Positions 22,501 through 35,218 of a stretch of DNA of 64,000 nucleotides are shown one piece after another. Positions within the stretch are counted from its first letter, which is position 1; every line of letters starts with the position of its first letter. A model generated the notes under the pieces. The model did no database searches, had not been told where the DNA came from, and was given only the letters and a program-made list of their open reading frames with translations. The position numbers and the translations under genes were made by a program. Origin of the DNA: Epiperipatus broadwayi (lineage: Eukaryota; Onychophora; Udeonychophora; Euonychophora; Peripatidae); assembly GCA_028023455.1 (NCBI GenBank), contig JAQFVV010012531.1:930001-994000 (forward strand), given 5' to 3'.

Positions 22501-24148
22501 CTATAATTAAAAATATATAAAATCTAGAAAGACAAGCTAATAATTCTCAAAATTTTTACTGCCTTTCTCTATTTCATATTTATGCGAATTGGCATATTTA
22601 TCAGTGACCAGAATTAAAAGCAAAAAACATGAGAGATTTCTTTCCATGGAACAATAACTCAGGGTTTCCTTATATACAAATTTATTTCTTTATAATAAAT
22701 ATAAAATATGTGTAAAATTTGTTATTTTTTGTCCTAAAATTTTTGATGTGTTGCAAAAATCTAATGAACTTTGAAATGAATTATTGACCAATAAAGATTG
22801 GGAAAAACAATTAATTACATTATTAGTAACAGTAGCTGAGTAAAATGCTAAAACATCACTCTGCTGCCATTTTTGTTCACAAATGACATATGAAGCTCTG
22901 ACCAAAGGAACAACGTGATAAAGATTAGCTGTAATGCATTTGAAACTCTTCTGTCACCCTATTTTATAAATATATACTTTAAAATAGTCACTTTAAATTT
23001 TTCAGAATATTTTAAATTAATAAAATAACAAGGAGAGCAATTGCAAATAAATTATTTCAATCTCAAACTAATAAAAACTAAAAAAAAATCATAGGCATGA
23101 TTTATGTAATTTTGCACAATAATAGAATATTTATATATATCTCAAATATTCTAAGTAGTAAGGCTTTGAATTGTGTTAAAATGTATATAGGTTTATTTGT
23201 TTTCTTTTCCTCTATTCACTTTTTACAGATCATAACAAAGCACTAACGATTTCCATTGGCAATCATACATGAATTACCAATTATCAACAGGTCTTTTCAA
23301 TTCTTTTAAAGCTTGAATCCCAATACTCTTGATAGCTCTTCTTAGAAATGTGCTCAAGAATAAATCTAACTAAAATCAGATATTTCTAGATTAGATGATA
23401 ATTTTAGCATTCAGCAATAGCTGACTATATGAAATGAATAAATGATTATAGATGTCATGAAGATTAGAATTTCAGAATGTCATTAGCTATTCATTCCACT
23501 AGAAAGCAAACATATTTCTTATCAAAGATTTATTACAAGTTTTCTTTTTTGATAATGATGCAATAAGATTCTAGGCCTCATCATCCATTTAAAATAAGAT
23601 CTATTCCAATACTTTTATCCAATGTGAATGTGTGCATTTACATAAATATTTTTTTTAGTATTATCATTTTTTGCCATCTGCTCATTTTGTCTATATATTT
23701 TTACATAATTAGTTGCTAAGAATTCATGTGATGTTTGAACAACAGAAATGACAGATTGAATTTCAATTTATTCAGAGAAGTGCTAAATCACACAAAATAT
23801 GTCTGTGAGTTCTTCAATATTTATTAGTAATACCAGCTTGAGTTCATTTTTTCCTTTTTTCTTACTATTTCTAACAAATTCCTAATCTAAATTTGACATT
23901 TTTGGCGAGCAATATAATCTCTGCACAATTATAGATACAATGAAACTTTAGATCTTGAAATATTAGCCACTTCCAGTCTATTATAAGGCTAAAATCTTTC
24001 TAAATAATTTTACACAAAGAACCCCCCAGAAGTGCAATTATATCCTAGTAGAAAAAAACACACTTCACTATATATGCTTTATTTATAGAAAGTAGTTACC
24101 ATGATGGTAATATAATCAAACACAAAATGTTAAAAAATATTGGTCTGG
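22501..24148. other. AT-rich intergenic DNA
   Basis: No gene I can support. A 71-residue minus-strand frame at 22690-22905 has a somewhat protein-like composition (VRASYVICEQKWQQSDVLAF) and might be a transposase scrap, but no motif fixes it. Confidence 0.4.
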
Positions 24149-24252
24149 AGGTTTATGATGATGGTATATTATTAGATGTGATATGTTGAACTATTTCCAT
24201 CGTCTATGAGTCCAACAAATCACATCTAATAATATACCATCATCACAAACCT
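24149..24252. repeat. 34-bp inverted repeat, MITE-like
   Basis: Arms 24149-24182 and 24219-24252 match as reverse complements with one mismatch around a 36-nt loop. A related single arm is present at about 12095-12150, so this is a dispersed small family. Confidence 0.85.
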
Positions 24253-25113
24253 TCATGTACCAGATGCTATGTTGAAATTTAGACATTATGAAAATGTTAA
24301 AATATGTGCACACACATATAGGAGATAGAGAAAATAATAAGAGTACAATATCTGCAATAGGTTAATTAGCTGAAAATATTCTCACTAAAAACTATTTGCA
24401 TTCTACATGGAATGGGAATTATATGCCATTTGAAATAGCAAGAGGAATTTTAAATAACTCCTTGTGGAAAAAAATAAGATGGTGATGAAAAAGATCACCT
24501 ACTTACATATTGTTCAAAAATGATACACAGAGTTCAGTAACATTTAAATAAGGAAGGCAACAGATATTTGTAACATTGCCTTTTTAAAAGTTCCATGATA
24601 TTTATCTGTGTAAGCTATGGCTGCAAGAATGAAAGCTTTACTAATATGAGACTGTTGCGCAGAGTGAACCTAGTTTTCAAATATCAAATATTCTGAAGCT
24701 GTCAAACATCCATGCAGAATAATAAGTTAAACAAAGCATGGCCAACCGGCAGCCATTTACAACATTCTGCATCTCATACCTGATTTATGATTATACCAGA
24801 ATGATAACTTGTTATATGAAATTTATAATATTATATATATTTTCTTTAAAAATAATTTTATTTTGTATTAAATACAATGTTTGTGAGCTTTTTCTCTCTT
24901 TTTAAGAAGAATCATTATTTATGATGAGCAATATCTCAAGAGGTGTTCTATTTAAAGAAGAATGTTTATGCCTGGATTAAACTTTGCATCAGTAGCTGAT
25001 CATAAATGAGAACGACTATTCCAAGTCCAAAATAAAAAAATAAAAAACAACAATAAAATATTCCTCCAGAGATGAATTAATTTACAATGACTGTGAAACA
25101 TATTTGTTTGTTA
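24253..25113. other. AT-rich intergenic DNA
   Basis: No gene or repeat recognised. Confidence 0.5.
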
Positions 25114-25243
25114 TTATATATAGAGCTCACAAAGCAAACACATCCTAGTACCACACTGAAGATACCAGTAGCAGAAACCGGTCTGAGGTTGGGGATATTC
25201 TACAAAGCTTGTTAAGAGCTTGTTTAGCGAGCTCTATATATAA
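25114..25243. mobile_element. 130-bp element with 15-bp terminal inverted repeats
   Basis: Left end TTATATATAGAGCTC (25114-25128) and right end GAGCTCTATATATAA (25229-25243) are exact reverse complements, with weaker pairing continuing inward. The interior is less AT-rich. It looks like a MITE; no clear target duplication, so the family is unknown. Confidence 0.6.
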
Positions 25244-26842
25244 CATTTGTAAATACAAGCTTATTAAATTAGATCATATAACATCTGACTTGATTTTTTT
25301 TTGTTGGTTATTTTACAATGCTGTTTTTTAATTTATTACACAGAATTTTTTTCTTTCTGAAAGGCTTCAATACCATGTCTAATTGTAACTCTCCATTCAT
25401 TATATCAACTATAATTTCCCATTAAAAGCAATCAAGATTGTATTTTTTTAAGAATATCTTTGAGATAATCCTTATAATGCTAAAGGGGTTTCCCTTTCCA
25501 CAAAACCATACTTAAATTCACCAGAAAATATCTTTTAAGCAGACACATCCAATCCCATATAGATGATTTTTATTATAATTATATCCAGCAAACTGAAGAA
25601 TGAATTGATGGCATTGAGGCAGTTGATAATGATGATAAATGATGATGAAATAATATTTTTGATAACAATGCAAAAGTGCATGTTAAACAATCAATTATTG
25701 TAAAATGATATGAAGCCTTTCCAAAAAAAAGTTTAATGCTTTCTATTCTTTTATTGATAAGAAACCATCCTTGAAGTACACATTGATGATAATTTTTATC
25801 TTTTAGAGATGTACAAAAAGATATATTTAAGTTTTTTCATGTGATCCAGTTGAACATTCACTGCAATATTGTGGTGTGATTTCAATGAAATGTCAATACA
25901 ATATTACTATTAATTACACATAGATGACCCCTGATATTTTTTATATATCTGTTGCTACATAAACTAATAGATAAAAAATATGATCAAAAAAAAATAAAAA
26001 CTTTTTTTTAAAAATCAGTTTTTAATTTGCTAAAAAGTCAAGGGTATTTGTCAGATGCACTGTTTTCACTTTTGAATTCTCCCAAATCAAAACTGTTTTG
26101 GATATGGGAATTAAATGTACTACCATCTGGTAATTAGGCACTTCAGAAAAGAGATGCTCCTGATTTATATTGATTAATTATTGATTGTTAAATTGAAAAT
26201 TAATAAAATTCAGCACAAAAAGTGTTCTGTAAATTAAAATTACTAATTTCTATTTGCTTTTTCATGTAGGGATCCCTTCACCCATTATGCTCTATTTTTA
26301 TATTTACAAGCGCAGAATCATCTCCTGCTGAAAGAACTCTATCATAATACTGACATATATAAAGTAATATATGATTTTTTTTAGTTTGTTTTGGACTTGC
26401 GTTAGAAGAAAAAAACCCACGTAGCTTTATATAATCAACGTAAATACTCAGTCATTCATGACCATACTAATTCCAGAAAGAAAAAATCAAGAAATAAAAA
26501 AAAAAACTAAATAGAAAACATTGGAATCAGATAAGTTGTGCGAGCAATTAAAAAATGGGAATGTGTAGACAAACATATTATCCTATTATCCCATTTAGTA
26601 CAAAAAACAACTGAATCGGATGAGATCTACAATGAATCAAGCCATATTACACTAGAATAAAATAAAATAACGCTCGATTTGATTCGAAATGTAATTTCTA
26701 ATGGCAAATTCTCATTTATCAATTGAGATCAGATATTATTTTTGCGTTGTTTTTTTTTTTTAAATAGTTTATACATTTTTTTTTTTATTATTATTCTCGT
26801 TACATTTTTTTTTACATTTAATTAGTAATTATTTGATTATAT
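25244..26842. other. AT-rich intergenic DNA
   Basis: No gene. The patch at 26255-26345 has a CATGTAG acceptor-like site and a short Ser-rich frame but no support as an exon. Confidence 0.45.
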
Positions 26843-27226
26843 ATCATCATCATTTTTTAAAATCATTATCGATCCACTGCAAAATGTAGGTCTGTATCTC
26901 CAAGTTCAATCCATTGTTCCCAATCTCTAAATCCCAGCACACTACCTTATTTCATCCATCAATCTCATATGTGGTCTCTTTTTAGGTATTTTACAATCTC
27001 TAGGAATCCAGTTTAAGATTTCAAATGTCTTTCTATTATATCCCTTCTAGTAATATGTCCAGCCCAATTTCATTTCAGTCTCTTAATTCCTTCAATAATG
27101 TCAGTAAGTTTATTTCCAATCATGTATTTCATTGTGACTCCTAACATACATCTACCCATAATTCATCAAATGATCTGAAGTCTCTGTACTGCTTTTCTGT
27201 TAAGTATCCAAGTCTCAGATCCATAT
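26843..27226 (-). pseudogene. RTE-clade LINE, 3' fragment
   Basis: The minus strand translates, with several stops and frameshifts, into pieces matching the C-terminus of the full-length element at 47512-50792: GSETWILNRKAVQRLQ, NWAGHITRRD, FEILNWIPRDCK and KKRPHMRLMDEIR. It ends in the same short ATGATG-type tail. It is 5'-truncated right after the RT region, and is the oldest of the three RTE copies in the window. Confidence 0.8.
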
Positions 27227-27621
27227 ACACAAAATTAAAAAATAAAACAGTTTTTAAATGGCCCATTGTAAGACAAAAGCTTCTTTAAAAGCACTTTACA
27301 AGAAAATAATAAAAAGAGAACATTATCCATCAGGTTTGGAACATGAGAGGTTGTGAGGATTTTAAAGATTTTTCCTTTTTGTTTTATCTTTTAGCTGAAA
27401 ACAAACAAATGCCCATTTACCAGTTTTTGATAGCTGTCTAATTATATATATTTTGAATTTGAAATTCTATTTGGATGAATTATTAAATTTATTATAAGTA
27501 AAGTTATTAGATTAAACAATTATATATATAGAATATAAAAAATACTATTATTAGAATTACTATACAGAAAAAGAATCAGAAACAGAACTATTTCCTTTTT
27601 TATGTTGCATCTCAAGTATTC

Positions 27622-29293
27622 AATAGCCAATAAAATGTTAAAAAATACATATCTACAAACAACAAAGATTACAGATTATAAAATTATCATTAAAAAGCCT
27701 TTTTCAGCAAATTATGTTTTTGCCCTTTTCAATATGTTTCCTTAATACCACGATGTACAGCGACATCTATATCAATACACGAAAGAAGACAGTTAAACAA
27801 ATGCATATCTGACATGATCTATTACATAATATTTATGCAATCAAATTACAAATTTTTTTAAAAAATATTTATAAAAATGCAACAGCAACAATTAGATTAC
27901 ATAATGATACTGGAAAAGCCATTGAAAAGAGTGTAAGACAAGATGACTCCATATCTCCAAAACTTTTTACAGGAGTGCTGCAAGAAGTATTTTGTGGATT
28001 AAAATGGGAAACTAAAGGAGTGAAAGTAAATGGAGATTATTTAAGTCATTTAGATTTTGAAAATAATGCTTCAGAGTTGCAGGAAATGTTGCAGGAGTTA
28101 TCAGATGAAAGTAGGAAAGTAGGACTAAAGATAAATGTTAAAAAAACTAATGTTTAATCGATTTACTTAAAATATGAAAATAAAGATTATGATAAATTAG
28201 AAGAAGTTAAAAGTTACAAGATCAGATTATTAATACAGATGGAAACATAATGGATGAAATTAATCATAGAATTAAACTTTTGTTGGAGTGCATTTGGTAG
28301 AAATAACTTGATACTAAAAGGAATTATGTCGTCTATGTGTTTGAAAAAGAAGGTTTTTAACAAATGTGTTTTGCCAGTTCTTACTTATGGTTCTGAGACT
28401 TGGACACTTAATCGAAGAGAAATACAGAGACTTCAGACAACTCAAAGAAGTATGGAGAGATGCATGCTGGGAGTAACAAGAAGAGATTGAACATGCAATG
28501 TATGGGTGAGAGAACAAACAGGTGTTACTGACCTCAAGGAAAACATTAAAAGATTGAAGTGGAGTTGGGTTGGACATATTGCTAGAAGAGATGATAACAG
28601 GTGGACAATTGAAATCTTAAACTGGATTCCAAGAGATTTTAAAAGACCCAGAAAGAGACCACATGTGAGATGGATGGATGAGATGAGAAAGTATGCAGGG
28701 ATGATATGGAGAAGAGAAACTAAAGATCAGAGAAGATGGATTGAACTTGGAGAGACCTTCATCCTGCAGTGGATTGATAATGGTTGATGATGATTAGAAA
28801 ATTAGCCCATTATACAAATTGAATGGATATATAGCCACATATATTAATTAACTATAGATTCATTATCCATTAACAACTTATTATTCAACTTTTATATATT
28901 TTTACTTATTATTCAACTTAATGGATGTTTTGTATATATTCATACAATGAATATACACAAAACATCCATTAAGTTGAATAATAAGTGGGTAATAGATAAA
29001 GAATGGATAGTTAATTAATATATGTGGCTATATATCCATTCAGTTTGTGTAATAGGTTAATTTTGTAATATGATTGCATAAATATTACGTAATAGATCAT
29101 GTTGGATATCCATTTGTTTATCTGTCTTCTTTCATGTGTTGATATAGATGTCACTGCATGTACTTTAAATCGTGGTATTCTGGAGACAAATTGAAAAGGG
29201 CAAAAAACATAATTTGCAGAAAAAGGCTTTTTTTATGATAATTATATACTTTGTATAATCTTTGTAGATATATATTTTTTAACATATTATTGA
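27622..29293. repeat. Large palindrome, split by an RTE insertion
   Basis: The left arm is 27622-27853 plus 28798-28943; the right arm is 28947-29293. Innermost, 39-bp arms (28905-28943 and 28947-28985) match with one mismatch across a 3-nt loop. Farther out, blocks such as GAAAAAGGC and TGGCTATATATCCATTCA recur in reverse complement at mirrored distances. With the RTE piece removed, the arms align along about 340 bp. Terminal sequences are AT-rich and no transposase is present; this is a foldback-type element. Confidence 0.85.
27854..28797 (+). pseudogene. RTE-clade LINE, 5'-truncated copy with catalytic box deleted
   Basis: About 90% identical by eye to the 3' third of the 47.5-kb element, from TATAAAAATGCAACAGCAAC onward. 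It opens within the RT palm (RQDDSISPKLFTGVL, where the family has RQGDSISPKLFT), then reads HLDFENNASELQ where the family has HLDFADDVVVFANNASEL: a 21-bp deletion removes the catalytic Asp pair. A second break follows near 28155-28290. It then continues through YGSETWTLNRRE and WSWVGHIARRDDNRW to the C-terminus. Its last 15 residues (IELGETFILQWIDNG) are intact here but lost in the 47.5-kb copy. Flanks suggest a target duplication around ACAAATT/AAAATTA. Confidence 0.85.
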
Positions 29294-30063
29294 CTATTAT
29301 TAGATTGTAGAATTTAATCTTTATATCAGAAAAAGAACATTTTAATATGAATAATATTGGTTTTCTGATTCATCACGTTGATTTTGTGCAACAAACCAAG
29401 CTTCTTTAATTTTCCTTTTTTTATTGCTTAGGTTTATTGCAAATTATTTTAGCAATAATAGGATCAAATCTAATGTCCATATTCTCTTTCACGATTATAA
29501 AATATATCAAAATGTTTGTAAAATTATTTTTTGCTTTCCTTTATATAAGCAAATGTTGAGCCATTCCCATCTTTAAATTCCCCTAGGTTCTGTAGTAAGG
29601 GTTATCTAATTTATCTTATCTAATTTATCTTTAATATCATTAACTGATCTATTCAAACTCAGTGTCCTAAAGCTAACTTTAAATTTCGCTGCACATACTT
29701 ATAATTCCAAATTTATTTCCAGTATTTGGCAAATATAGTAAGAACAATTATCTTTTTCATTGTTGCTATTTTTTAAAATCTTTTTATTCATATTATTTAC
29801 TTTAAAAAGCTTTCTCTCTACATAATATATATCATCTTATTAAAACTAGCTTTTACCATATCAGTATTACATATTTTTAAATTTCCCTTTTTATCAAATT
29901 CATTTACGTAATTAATGAAAAATAAAAATATTTTTAAGACCTGCATATTTAAGTATATTTGAATTTAATAGTTCATATAAACCCTCACCCCAATACTAAA
30001 TGGATTACTTTATCCACTGCTTTTATTTTAAATCTAAATAACAAATTTCATAATCTTTGTCAA
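29294..30063. other. AT-rich intergenic DNA
   Basis: No gene recognised. A 10-bp tandem duplication (ATCTAATTTATCTTATCTAA) lies near 29607. Confidence 0.5.
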
Positions 30064-30136
30064 GCGTTGGTGGACTAGTGGTTAGCATAGCTGCCCTTCC
30101 AAGCAGCTGGCCCGGGTTCACTTCCCGGTCAACGCA
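30064..30136 (+). repeat. tRNA-Gly(TCC)-like head of a SINE
   Basis: A 73-nt cloverleaf. The acceptor stem GCGTTGG/TCAACGC pairs at six Watson-Crick positions plus one wobble; the T stem CCGGG/CCCGG pairs perfectly; the anticodon stem AGCTGC/GCAGCT is 6 bp with an 8-nt loop holding TTCC, so Gly-TCC-like. The D stem is weak and the anticodon loop is one base too long, which argues against a working tRNA. It is followed by TTTGACATATG and an A9 run, as is the copy at 44184. I read both as tRNA-derived SINEs. A decayed tRNA gene is the alternative. Confidence 0.6.
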
Positions 30137-30328
30137 TTTGACATATGAAAAAAAAATAATTCATCTTTTTCTGCTTCTGAAACCAATTTAATCTTGATCG
30201 TTTATTTAATACCTTAAATATATCAATAAAGTTCTGCAGCATATACACAAATAGATTTATTTATTTACTTAATTTTTATAATAAATAAATAATCATAACC
30301 TCTAAATATTTATAATTGTAAAAAGGGA
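30137..30328. other. A-rich tail and AT-rich spacer
   Basis: The A-rich tail of the SINE (about 30148-30156), then AT-rich DNA with no feature. Confidence 0.45.
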
Positions 30329-31208
30329 GGGTACTGTGGTATTAGAGCTGCAACATGAAGAATTATAGTTGTTTAATCATTAAATTAATTAGGTTATTAA
30401 ATCAAAAACATATTTTAAAATCTACATTAAAAAAAACAATTTAACAAAAAAAAATACGAAAAGCATTAATGTGAAGAATAGTTAAAATGCGTGTTTAAAT
30501 CAAATTGAGTGTGTGTTTGCACGTGCATATTCTGTATAATCTATTTTAATACATTGTGCAGGCTTACACCTGCATTTATATAAGTAATGTATGCGGGATT
30601 CGAACGCAGACTTTCACACGATCTACAACTCTCAGTGCCAACTTATATTGCTGACTCACCTGATCACACACATGTTGAAAAGATAAATAATCACCAATAT
30701 ATGTATTTCGTGCTAAACCAGCACTCATTAAAGTATGAAGATTGGTTATCTTAATATAAAGCTGAGTACTAATTGTATATATGTGTGGAGATGGTAATCT
30801 GAACCAACTGATGAGTGCTGGTTTAGCACTAAATACGCATATTGGTGATTATTTATCTTTTCAACATGTTTGTGCTCAGGTGAGTCAGCAATATAAGATG
30901 GCACTGAGAGTTGTAGGTCGTGTGAAAGTCTGAGTTGGGAATCCCGCAATATATTACATATATATAAATGCAGGTGTAAGCCTGTACAATGTATTAAAAT
31001 AGATTATGCAGAACAAGCATGGGCAAATACACACTCAATTTGATTTAAACATGCATTTTAACTATTATTCACATTAATGCTTTTCCTATTTTTTATTAAA
31101 TTGTTTTTTTTTTAAAGATTTTAAAATGTTTTTGATTTAATAACCTAATGAATTTAATGATTAAACGATTATAATTCTTCATGTCGCAGCTCTAATACCA
31201 CAGTACCC
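30329..31208. mobile_element. 880-bp palindromic element with 400-bp arms
   Basis: Left arm 30329-30728 and right arm 30811-31208 are reverse complements at about 90% by eye, around an 83-nt loop. The ends are GGGTACTGTGG and CCACAGTACCC. Each inner arm contains a family A unit, including the B-box-like GGGATTCGAACGCAGACTTT in the left arm. No open frame beyond 67 residues. It behaves as a foldback element, or as an inverted dimer of a larger repeat that includes family A. Confidence 0.85.
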
Positions 31209-31270
31209 TAAGGAAGTAACTACCTTCTACTGAATTACTCAGCTCAAAAATCAATGAAAAGATAGAATAC

Positions 31271-31300
31271 TTTTTTTTTCATGTGTCAAAGCACCGGCCT
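31271..31300 (-). repeat. 5'-truncated SINE 3' end
   Basis: TTTTTTTTTCATGTGTCAAAGC matches in reverse the tail of the SINE at 44184 (poly-T, then CTCATGTGTCATAGCGTC). Only about 30 bp is kept. Confidence 0.4.
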
Positions 31301-33544
31301 TTAAATTAAAACAATAGATAAAATTCACTGTATAATTTAAAAACTAAGTCAAAAACTAAGTTCATAAGTGATCGAAAAACGAAAAACTAAGCTTATATAA
31401 CAACAGAGTTCAAAGATAAAATGGTATCATTGTATCTTTTCACTAGTTTTTGATGGTAAGTAATTCATTGGTGGATAATTGCTTCCCTCTTACAATCATT
31501 TAATTTTTTTTATCAATTCGATATAACAACAATTATAACTTTTTTTCGTTTCCTTCAATGTTAAATTATAAATCATTGTACTTTCAGATAAGCTGATGGG
31601 GCCAAATATTTATAATTTCATATAATTTTTTCTAAATGCTCCTTTAATCTTATTATCAAGCCATGCTAAATATATGATTTATTAACATTCTTATTTAGTA
31701 ATATCAATGATTTTTATTAATTATTTTCTATTCACAAAGACATATAATATTAATATTTTAAAGGAATTCCACAACTGACAGCATTAATACCTCTTAATTA
31801 GTTTTACAAACTCAAACTAAAATATCAAACTTTTAAAAAATTGATTTCTTTTTTAATATTTGTGAAACAAATTTCAACATGTCGTAATAATATGCATTTC
31901 AAAAGTCAATCCTTACACTAAAAAATTGTAATTCTTATGCAATTTAATATGTGCAAACAATTTAAGCAGTATAGTGATAGATGGTAACAATTTCTATCAT
32001 AGAACCTGTATTTCCTGAAAAATGTTTTTGTTCAAAATCAATACGATTCAGTAAAACAAAAATGTTTTTTTTTCATCTTTTTAACATACATTACACCATT
32101 ATAATCTAAAACTTTATAAATTGTTATAACACTCTTAAAAAAAAATGCCAAAGTTGTTTGCATTGCTGTAGCCATTTTATCAAATAACCTCCCTCCTCCC
32201 ATTTTTAAATCCATCATAAGTAACTTCCAAATCAGTTATTATTTTCAAATGAGGATCAGTCTATCTCCATCATAAATTTTGGACTATGGTTAAAATTGCC
32301 ACATGGCCAAATACAGTATTAATATTTGAAATATTGACAAAATTGTTATCATTAGATTAAGTATTTCTATTGTAGATTCTTTAGTTAACACATGTATAAA
32401 TAAATATATTAATGTAGTTTTTAAAATTTAGCTATAGTTTTATTCAATAGACGGAACCTTTTGGATTTTTAAAAATAGTCGCATTCATGGAGAACAAAGG
32501 TCAATTATATGAGAATTAAGTTCCAGAATAAGAATCTTTTTGGATATTGCTGCAAAATGAGTTAAATAAAAAGTCTTTTTAGTATTTAATAACTATAACA
32601 GTTTTGGATTTGAATTTTTTACATGTAATTTGAGAATACATACCGATATTTAACACTTCAAATTATTTTTTTTTATCAATAAAAGTATAAAAATATTTTT
32701 TAAGTGATTTATTTATTATAAAATTATCATTATACATTCTAAATGTAGAAAACATTATATTTATTCAAAAATTGCTTTAAAATATTTATATAATATCTTG
32801 CATATATTTGAATACAATTACTTCACAAAATAGAATAAAAAATACACAATTAATGAGATAACCCATTAAAGGATAAATTCTCTTTAACAGCCTGGCCTTG
32901 TTTTACTTTTACACATCTACCAAACAATTTTTAATGGTTGGGTAGTTTAGCTATGGACCAGTTATCTAAAATAACTCACATGATAATGCTGACTGAAAAG
33001 TATACAAAGAAATTAAATACTACACATAACAATTACTAAGTCCAGGTATTTTCTGCATTCTAATACCACTATTTAAAATGACATTATTATCTAAACTTAT
33101 GAATGGCAATATATATATACAATAATAAACACATGTAAAATTTAAATTTACTAAAGTGTTATAACAATTCTACTTAAATCAGGCTAAATTTATTAACACA
33201 AAAACGACTATTTATTTTAGCTTTCTTGCAAACAGACTGCTGTCTCACAATCCATAAAATATATATGCTGAGATTTTTTTTTTTTTGCATGATAGATTGT
33301 GCACAGTGATAAACCTTTTATATGTTAATTAAAACAAATATTTGTGTTTTTTGCCTAGACCAATTTAAGTGTAGTTGTATAATTATCTCAGCGAATTTAA
33401 GTTATACATTTGTTTAGCATTGCCATATATGTTATCTATTTATAAGCTCAAAAAGAGGTTAATTCTTCTATATGTAATGAATAATGATATCAGGTAGCAA
33501 AAGATGATTGGCATAATATTATTATATGTGAGTATAAACTTTAT
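31301..33544. other. AT-rich intergenic DNA
   Basis: More than 2 kb without a gene, RNA or recognised repeat. Very AT-rich throughout. Confidence 0.5.
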
Positions 33545-34117
33545 ACATTGAGCTGATATTTTAAGTCAGCTCATATATATATAAGCTCACATATTTATAA
33601 TTTCGTCATAGATATTTTCCGAAGTTAAATAGTTTGTAAAATAAAAATTAACAAATGATTTTAATTTAATGGGAAGGGTAAAATCTTAAACTTTTATTTT
33701 TGCTATAGATTTGAGCAAAAATTTGTTTTAAAAAAAAAGAAAAAAGATAAAATATAATTTATTGTCAAAAATGTTAAAAGTGTTTAATTAAAAGGGAGAA
33801 AACTCGAGAGATAAAAGGGTGGGGGAAAGAAAACAAAATTAGATTGTTGGTAGTAATTAGACTCTATTGTTGAAACTTTCACAAACTAAAAGTATTTGGT
33901 TAATAATTGCTGTTACGCTAATTAAAAAGAAAAAAAAGATAAGAGAAAGAGAGATAAAATCGCTTTTAGAGTAAGTCAGTTGACTTGAGAGACCAGCAAG
34001 GACAATAAAGAAAAAAAAAAGAGAGAAGCTGTGCTCCGAATCAAAAATTATTATAGAAATTTATTTTGCGGACTCTTTTCAAATGCATAGCGGCTAAAGC
34101 TATCAAAACCTTCCCCT

Positions 34118-34315
34118 TTGGGGAATTGGCCGCCACTCCATCTGAATGAAGCTACCGAAAGAGTCAAGGAATGGAAAGAAATGTATATTGCTAGCCGGAC
34201 AACCAAAGGAACACCCATGGACACACCAGAATTCTCATATACAAGGACAAAGGCACGACAAATGGAATGTGAATCTATGAAAGTCAGGCCACTTCGCTCT
34301 GATCGATCAGGGTAA
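34118..34315 (+). other. Short open frame inside the 5' LTR
   Basis: Sixty-five codons beginning MGNWPPLHLNEATERVKEW and ending LRSDRSG, present unchanged in the 3' LTR (37020-37217). It lies upstream of the TATA box, so the element's own transcript from that promoter would reach only the 3' copy. The composition is protein-like, but no domain is known to me. Identity between the LTR copies is explained by their shared origin and is not evidence of selection. Confidence 0.3.
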
Positions 34316-34556
34316 TTATAAACTTTTCAATTAATGGGAACTTTAGTTAAAGCGTAATAGAACTTTATTTTTGATTTATCTTTCGTTTGTTATATTTGTT
34401 ACGAATGTTTCAACAATAGAGGTGGGGAAATAAATTTATTTAATATTGTAAACTATTTATGTTAATTCTCGTTAAATATTTTTATGCAATATTGGTATGA
34501 CTGTATATTAAATTATTTAATATCTGTTCGATCTAGAGGGTAACAACAGGGTGGGG

Positions 34557-34564
34557 TATAAAAG
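34557..34564 (+). promoter_or_regulatory. TATA box of the 5' LTR
   Basis: TATAAAAG within GGGTGGGGTATAAAAGTGCG; AATAAA follows about 140 bp downstream. The same box is at 37459-37466 in the 3' LTR. Confidence 0.6.
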
Positions 34565-35218
34565 TGCGCTGCCAAGCAACAGAGAACCTTAGGGCGTTAC
34601 TTGCTTGTTAGCAGAAAATAAGGGAAGTGTTGAAAGTATAAGAAAACGAAAGACACTTATACGTTCATTTTAAGTTTTTTGCAAGTTATTTATTTACCAA
34701 ATAAAGTGGGGTTTAAAAATAAACTTCAGGAAAGATTATATACTATAAGTCGCCTTTGTATACACGCCTGCTAGAATCCGCAGTGTTAGTGTCGGCGCGA
34801 GTAAATCCATGGTAGATATTTGGGAAGAATACTTAGAAAGTTAACAGTTTGAAAATCAGAAATTGTAAGTCAGTTCTCTCTGGATCGGGCAGAAATATAA
34901 TGTTATTAATAATAATAATAATAAAGGAAAGTAATTTTTTTGTACCCAACGTATATTTGAATTCTTTAATTATTTATAATAATTAGTTAGTGTCCTTAAG
35001 TGAAAACCCCTGTCAGATTATAAACAAAATTTGTAATCGGTGAATCGCCGTTCGAAAATAAATAAGACCAGGTTTACGTAAAGCTTCGTGGCCAGGTTCC
35101 AAGAGAGAAATCCTTGGTGGCGCCCTCGGCGGCGATTCTAATAATTAAGATTCAGTTATTAGGGGAAGGAAAAGAGTTGTAGTGTCACAGAGGAGGTAAG
35201 AGGAGGAAAGTTAGAAAA

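Larger units (their letters stand above)
33549..35189 (+). repeat. 5' LTR
   Basis: 1641 bp, starting TGAGCTGA and ending GTGTCACA. Within the first 25 bases it carries an inverted repeat (TGAGCTGA...TCAGCTCA). A TATAAAAG box lies at 34557-34564 and an AATAAA at 34700-34705, fitting U3/R organisation. A 65-codon open frame (34118-34315) is inside. Confidence 0.95.

Noticed and set aside
22690-22905. Protein-like minus-strand frame
   Set aside because: I considered a hAT transposase fragment, but no motif was clear enough.
26265-26345. Acceptor-like CATGTAG followed by a short Ser-rich frame
   Set aside because: Only about 26 codons with no poly(A) signal or domain; too weak for an exon.
30064-30136. 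Functional tRNA-Gly gene
   Set aside because: The anticodon loop is 8 nt, the D stem is weak, and the flanks match a SINE tail also seen at 44184.
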